Shown piece by piece: positions 61,562-64,000 of a DNA stretch of 64,000 nt. The stretch's first letter is position 1, and the number at the start of each line of letters is the position of its first letter. The stretch spans positions 30,039 to 94,038 of the forward strand of contig CAMWVS010000003.1 in the NCBI GenBank assembly GCA_947177775.1. Direction: 5' to 3'. The notes beneath the pieces are model-generated. The model worked only from the letters and a program-made list of their open reading frames with translations, had not been told where the DNA came from and ran no database searches. The stretch is from an uncultured Prevotella sp. (GTDB lineage: Bacteria > Bacteroidota > Bacteroidia > Bacteroidales > Bacteroidaceae). Both the position numbers and the translations under genes were made by a program.

Positions 61562-64000
61562 TTAAAAAGCGATGTTCACACCAACGATAAACGTGCGCGG
61601 ATGAGGATAATATCCCATGTCCACTCCCGATACCCATGTATGGGTTGTGGAACCGTCGGCATCGACGTGGTTGGCGTCCGTTCCGTTGTATGAGCCGACC
61701 TCGGGGTCCATGCCGTCATACTTGGTCAGCGTCAGCAGGTTCTGAGCCTGAACGTAGAGACGCAGCTTGGATATGCCCTTCCACGAGATGAGGCGCTTGA
61801 AGTCGTAGCCCAGCGTGAGGTTCTGAAGACGGATGTAGTCGCCGTCCTGCAGATAGAGGTCGGAGAAGAGCCAGTTGCCCACGTCGTTGTATGTCACGCG
61901 CGGCATCCTGTTGCTCGTGCCCTCGCCGGTCCAGCGGTCGAGAATACTGCGGCTGTAGTTTGCCTGCGAGGCATTGGGGTTGCGGTACGACTGCGCTATC
62001 TTGAAGCCGGCGGCACCCGTGGCGTTCAGACCGAGGTCGAAGCCCTTCCATCCCAGCATGATGTTGAAGCCGAAAGTATATTTGGGAAGACCGTTGCCGA
62101 GGTCAACCTTGTCCTTATCGTCAATCATACCGTCACGGTTGATGTCCACGTATTTGACGTCACCGGGCTGGACGTTGGCCTGCATCACACCGTTACCGGC
62201 GGCAACCCAGCTGTCAATATCCTGCTTGCTCTGGAAGATTCCGGCCGTGCGATAGCCCCAGAAGTAACCGATGGCGTGACCATTCTCGGCACGGTAGAAT
62301 TCCTCGGCGTTCTGGTATATCTGGTTGTCTTTTCCATGGATGATTCCGTCTTCCGTCGGAATGTTGCCCACCTCATTGTGGTTATACGCGAAGTTGGCAC
62401 CGACGCTGTATGTGAAGTCGCGTCCGATATGGTCGTTCCAGGTCAATCCGAGCTCGACACCGGTGTTCCTTACGTCACCGCCGTTGATGACCGGACCTGC
62501 CGTACCTGCTGTTGCCAGCACCGGAGCCTGAACGAGCCAGTCTTTGGTGTTCTTGATGTACCAGTCGGCCGTCAGCGAGAGGCGGCTGCCGATGAAGCGA
62601 GCGTCGATACCGACGTTAAACTGTTCCGAAGTCTCCCATTTCACATCAATATTGTCCAGACGTTTCGGATATGAACCCGTCGTCCAGCCTTCCTGTCCTC
62701 CGTTGGTTCCGAAGTTGTAGTTAGCGTTGGTCGTTACGACTGGAGCCAGATACTGCCAGCAGTTGATGTTGGCGTTACCCACCTGTCCCCAGCTGACACG
62801 GAGCTTGAGGAAATCCATCCACGACTTCGTGTTCTTCATGAAGTTCTCCTCGCTGATGGTCCATCCGGCCGATACCGACGGGAAATAGCCCCAGCGCTTG
62901 CCGGGAGCGAATTTGGAAGAACCGTCGGCACGCAGGGTAGCGTTGACCATGTAGCGGTCTTTCCATGCCCATCCCAGACGCATGAAGTAGGACATGCTGC
63001 GCACAGGGTCGTAGGGTGCGCCCTTGGTCTCCATCTTTGACGTGCCGTTGGTATTGGTCAGGTAGGCGTGGTCCCAGTCCTTGAAACCGGGAACGAAGCC
63101 AGAGTTATATCCCTCCGTATAGGTTCCGTCATAGCTCGACCACTCCGAACCGACAAGTGCCGTAATGTCATGACCGCCTTTCAGTGTGAAATCATACGAA
63201 AGAGTGTTTGTCCAGACCATCGACATACCGTGGCCGTTGCTCTGGCGCACGTTTTCCTCGGTGTTGCCGCCCTGCGGTGAGAAGCTGTAGGAAGGAGTGT
63301 AAGAGCGGTAGTCGGATGCGTTATAGCCTATGCCGAACACGGTCCTGAACTTCAGGTTCTTTATCGGCTCCACCTGCATGTATGCGTTGGCGTCGAGCGT
63401 TCCGCTCTTCGAACGGTTGAAACGGTTGACCATCATCGTACCGTAGGGGTTGCCGTCGTTAACGTTCCAGTCGGAACCGGCCGTATTGTTGTAGTCGCCG
63501 TCGGGACCGTAGACGGGAATGATGGGCGAGGCAGAGAATGCCGAGCGCAGGTTGTTGTTATAGATGTTGCCCGTGCCCATGTTGCGGCTGTCTTTCCATA
63601 CGAAACTGACGTGCTCGCCGATGGTGATGAGTCCGTCGTACATCTTGTGCTCGGAATTTGCACGGAAGTTATACCTTTTATAATAAGAGACGTCCGAACC
63701 GCCGATGAGGCCGTCCTGACCGGTATAGCCTCCGGAGATGGCATACGTAGAGGTCTTCGAGCCGCCGGTGAAAGCGATGTTGTGGCTCGTGGTCAGCGCG
63801 CCGTCGTCGATGGCATTGTCAATCCAGTCGGTGTTATAGATGTTTCCGTTGGCGTCACGGATAGCGTCGAGCGAAGCCCAGTCCACGGGTGACATGCCGG
63901 AGTTGAGACGTGCCTCATCCATAATGTCCATATACTCGCGCGAGTTGAGCATCTTGAACTTGCGGGCCACGGTCTGCCAGCCCACATATCCGTCATACGA
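61562..64000 (-). CDS. susC: SusC-like TonB-dependent outer membrane transporter, C-terminal part
   Basis: The frame is open to the right edge of the window, so the signal peptide, carboxypeptidase-like domain, TonB box and plug start are outside; about 810 residues of the barrel part are visible. It shows SusC family barrel features, including repeated aromatic strands, the DYIRLQNLTLGYDFKRL segment and the terminal HPRTFIVGVNIAF. It imports oligosaccharides together with SusD. It is the most upstream visible gene of the PUL. The true start lies beyond the window. Confidence 0.95.
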   Translation of the reverse strand, partial: SYDGYVGWQTVARKFKMLNSREYMDIMDEARLNSGMSPVDWASLDAIRDANGNIYNTDWIDNAIDDGALTTSHNIAFTGGSKTSTYAISGGYTGQDGLIGGSDVSYYKRYNFRANSEHKMYDGLITIGEHVSFVWKDSRNMGTGNIYNNNLRSAFSASPIIPVYGPDGDYNNTAGSDWNVNDGNPYGTMMVNRFNRSKSGTLDANAYMQVEPIKNLKFRTVFGIGYNASDYRSYTPSYSFSPQGGNTEENVRQSNGHGMSMVWTNTLSYDFTLKGGHDITALVGSEWSSYDGTYTEGYNSGFVPGFKDWDHAYLTNTNGTSKMETKGAPYDPVRSMSYFMRLGWAWKDRYMVNATLRADGSSKFAPGKRWGYFPSVSAGWTISEENFMKNTKSWMDFLKLRVSWGQVGNANINCWQYLAPVVTTNANYNFGTNGGQEGWTTGSYPKRLDNIDVKWETSEQFNVGIDARFIGSRLSLTADWYIKNTKDWLVQAPVLATAGTAGPVINGGDVRNTGVELGLTWNDHIGRDFTYSVGANFAYNHNEVGNIPTEDGIIHGKDNQIYQNAEEFYRAENGHAIGYFWGYRTAGIFQSKQDIDSWVAAGNGVMQANVQPGDVKYVDINRDGMIDDKDKVDLGNGLPKYTFGFNIMLGWKGFDLGLNATGAAGFKIAQSYRNPNASQANYSRSILDRWTGEGTSNRMPRVTYNDVGNWLFSDLYLQDGDYIRLQNLTLGYDFKRLISWKGISKLRLYVQAQNLLTLTKYDGMDPEVGSYNGTDANHVDADGSTTHTWVSGVDMGYYPHPRTFIVGVNIAF

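Overview
The window looks like a chromosomal segment of a glycan-degrading Bacteroidales bacterium, most likely a Prevotellaceae member (Prevotella sensu lato). The reasons are a SusC/SusD pair with surface lipoproteins, a BACON-domain GH5, a type IX secretion C-terminal domain, recurrent TAnnTTTG promoter boxes typical of Bacteroidetes, and the gene order tig-clpP-clpX-recQ ... guaB-PPIase-surA-ostA-mutL. Genus and species are inferred from protein families only.

Layout. 1-2959: end of a SulP transporter, then lemA and an HtpX-like protease. 3305-5691: two secreted esterase genes, an SGNH hydrolase and a deacetylase-SGNH fusion. 5852-8146: a class II Fic gene, then about 1.2 kb of non-coding DNA with a 34-bp perfect inverted repeat of a GC-rich palindrome family. 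8147-17336: GH35 and GH2 genes, an ORF6N/PLD-like gene with an apparent N-terminal frameshift, and a large LacZ-type GH2. 17668-35388: housekeeping block, all on the minus strand apart from one accessory insert: ompA-like porin, mutL, a small membrane protein, ostA-like, surA, a second PPIase, guaB, recQ, clpX, clpP, tig. Two low-GC accessory ORFs sit between recQ and guaB. 35708-42103: a T9SS-secreted protein, tRNA-Val, and a three-gene operon with a YjbH-type protein apparently split in two plus a lipoprotein. 43009-45177: glycyl-tRNA synthetase and an FKBP lipoprotein. 45342-64000: a polysaccharide utilization locus (PUL) on the minus strand, in transcription order susC (cut by the window), susD, two large surface lipoproteins, BACON-GH5, PA14-GH31, GH2 and GH3.

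The PUL gene set matches the known logic of xyloglucan loci: an endo-glucanase at the surface, SusCD import, then periplasmic removal of alpha-xylose (GH31), beta-galactose (GH2) and beta-glucose (GH3). Substrate assignment is inference from the enzyme combination.

The most unusual structures are non-coding. There is an array of five exact 22-bp units, each GTTAC-N9-GTAAC, inside the PUL just upstream of the GH5 gene. There are three dispersed repeat families, each present at two loci in the window, and a perfect 19-bp hairpin between the GH2 and GH3 genes. I found no CRISPR array, rRNA, complete insertion sequence or prophage.
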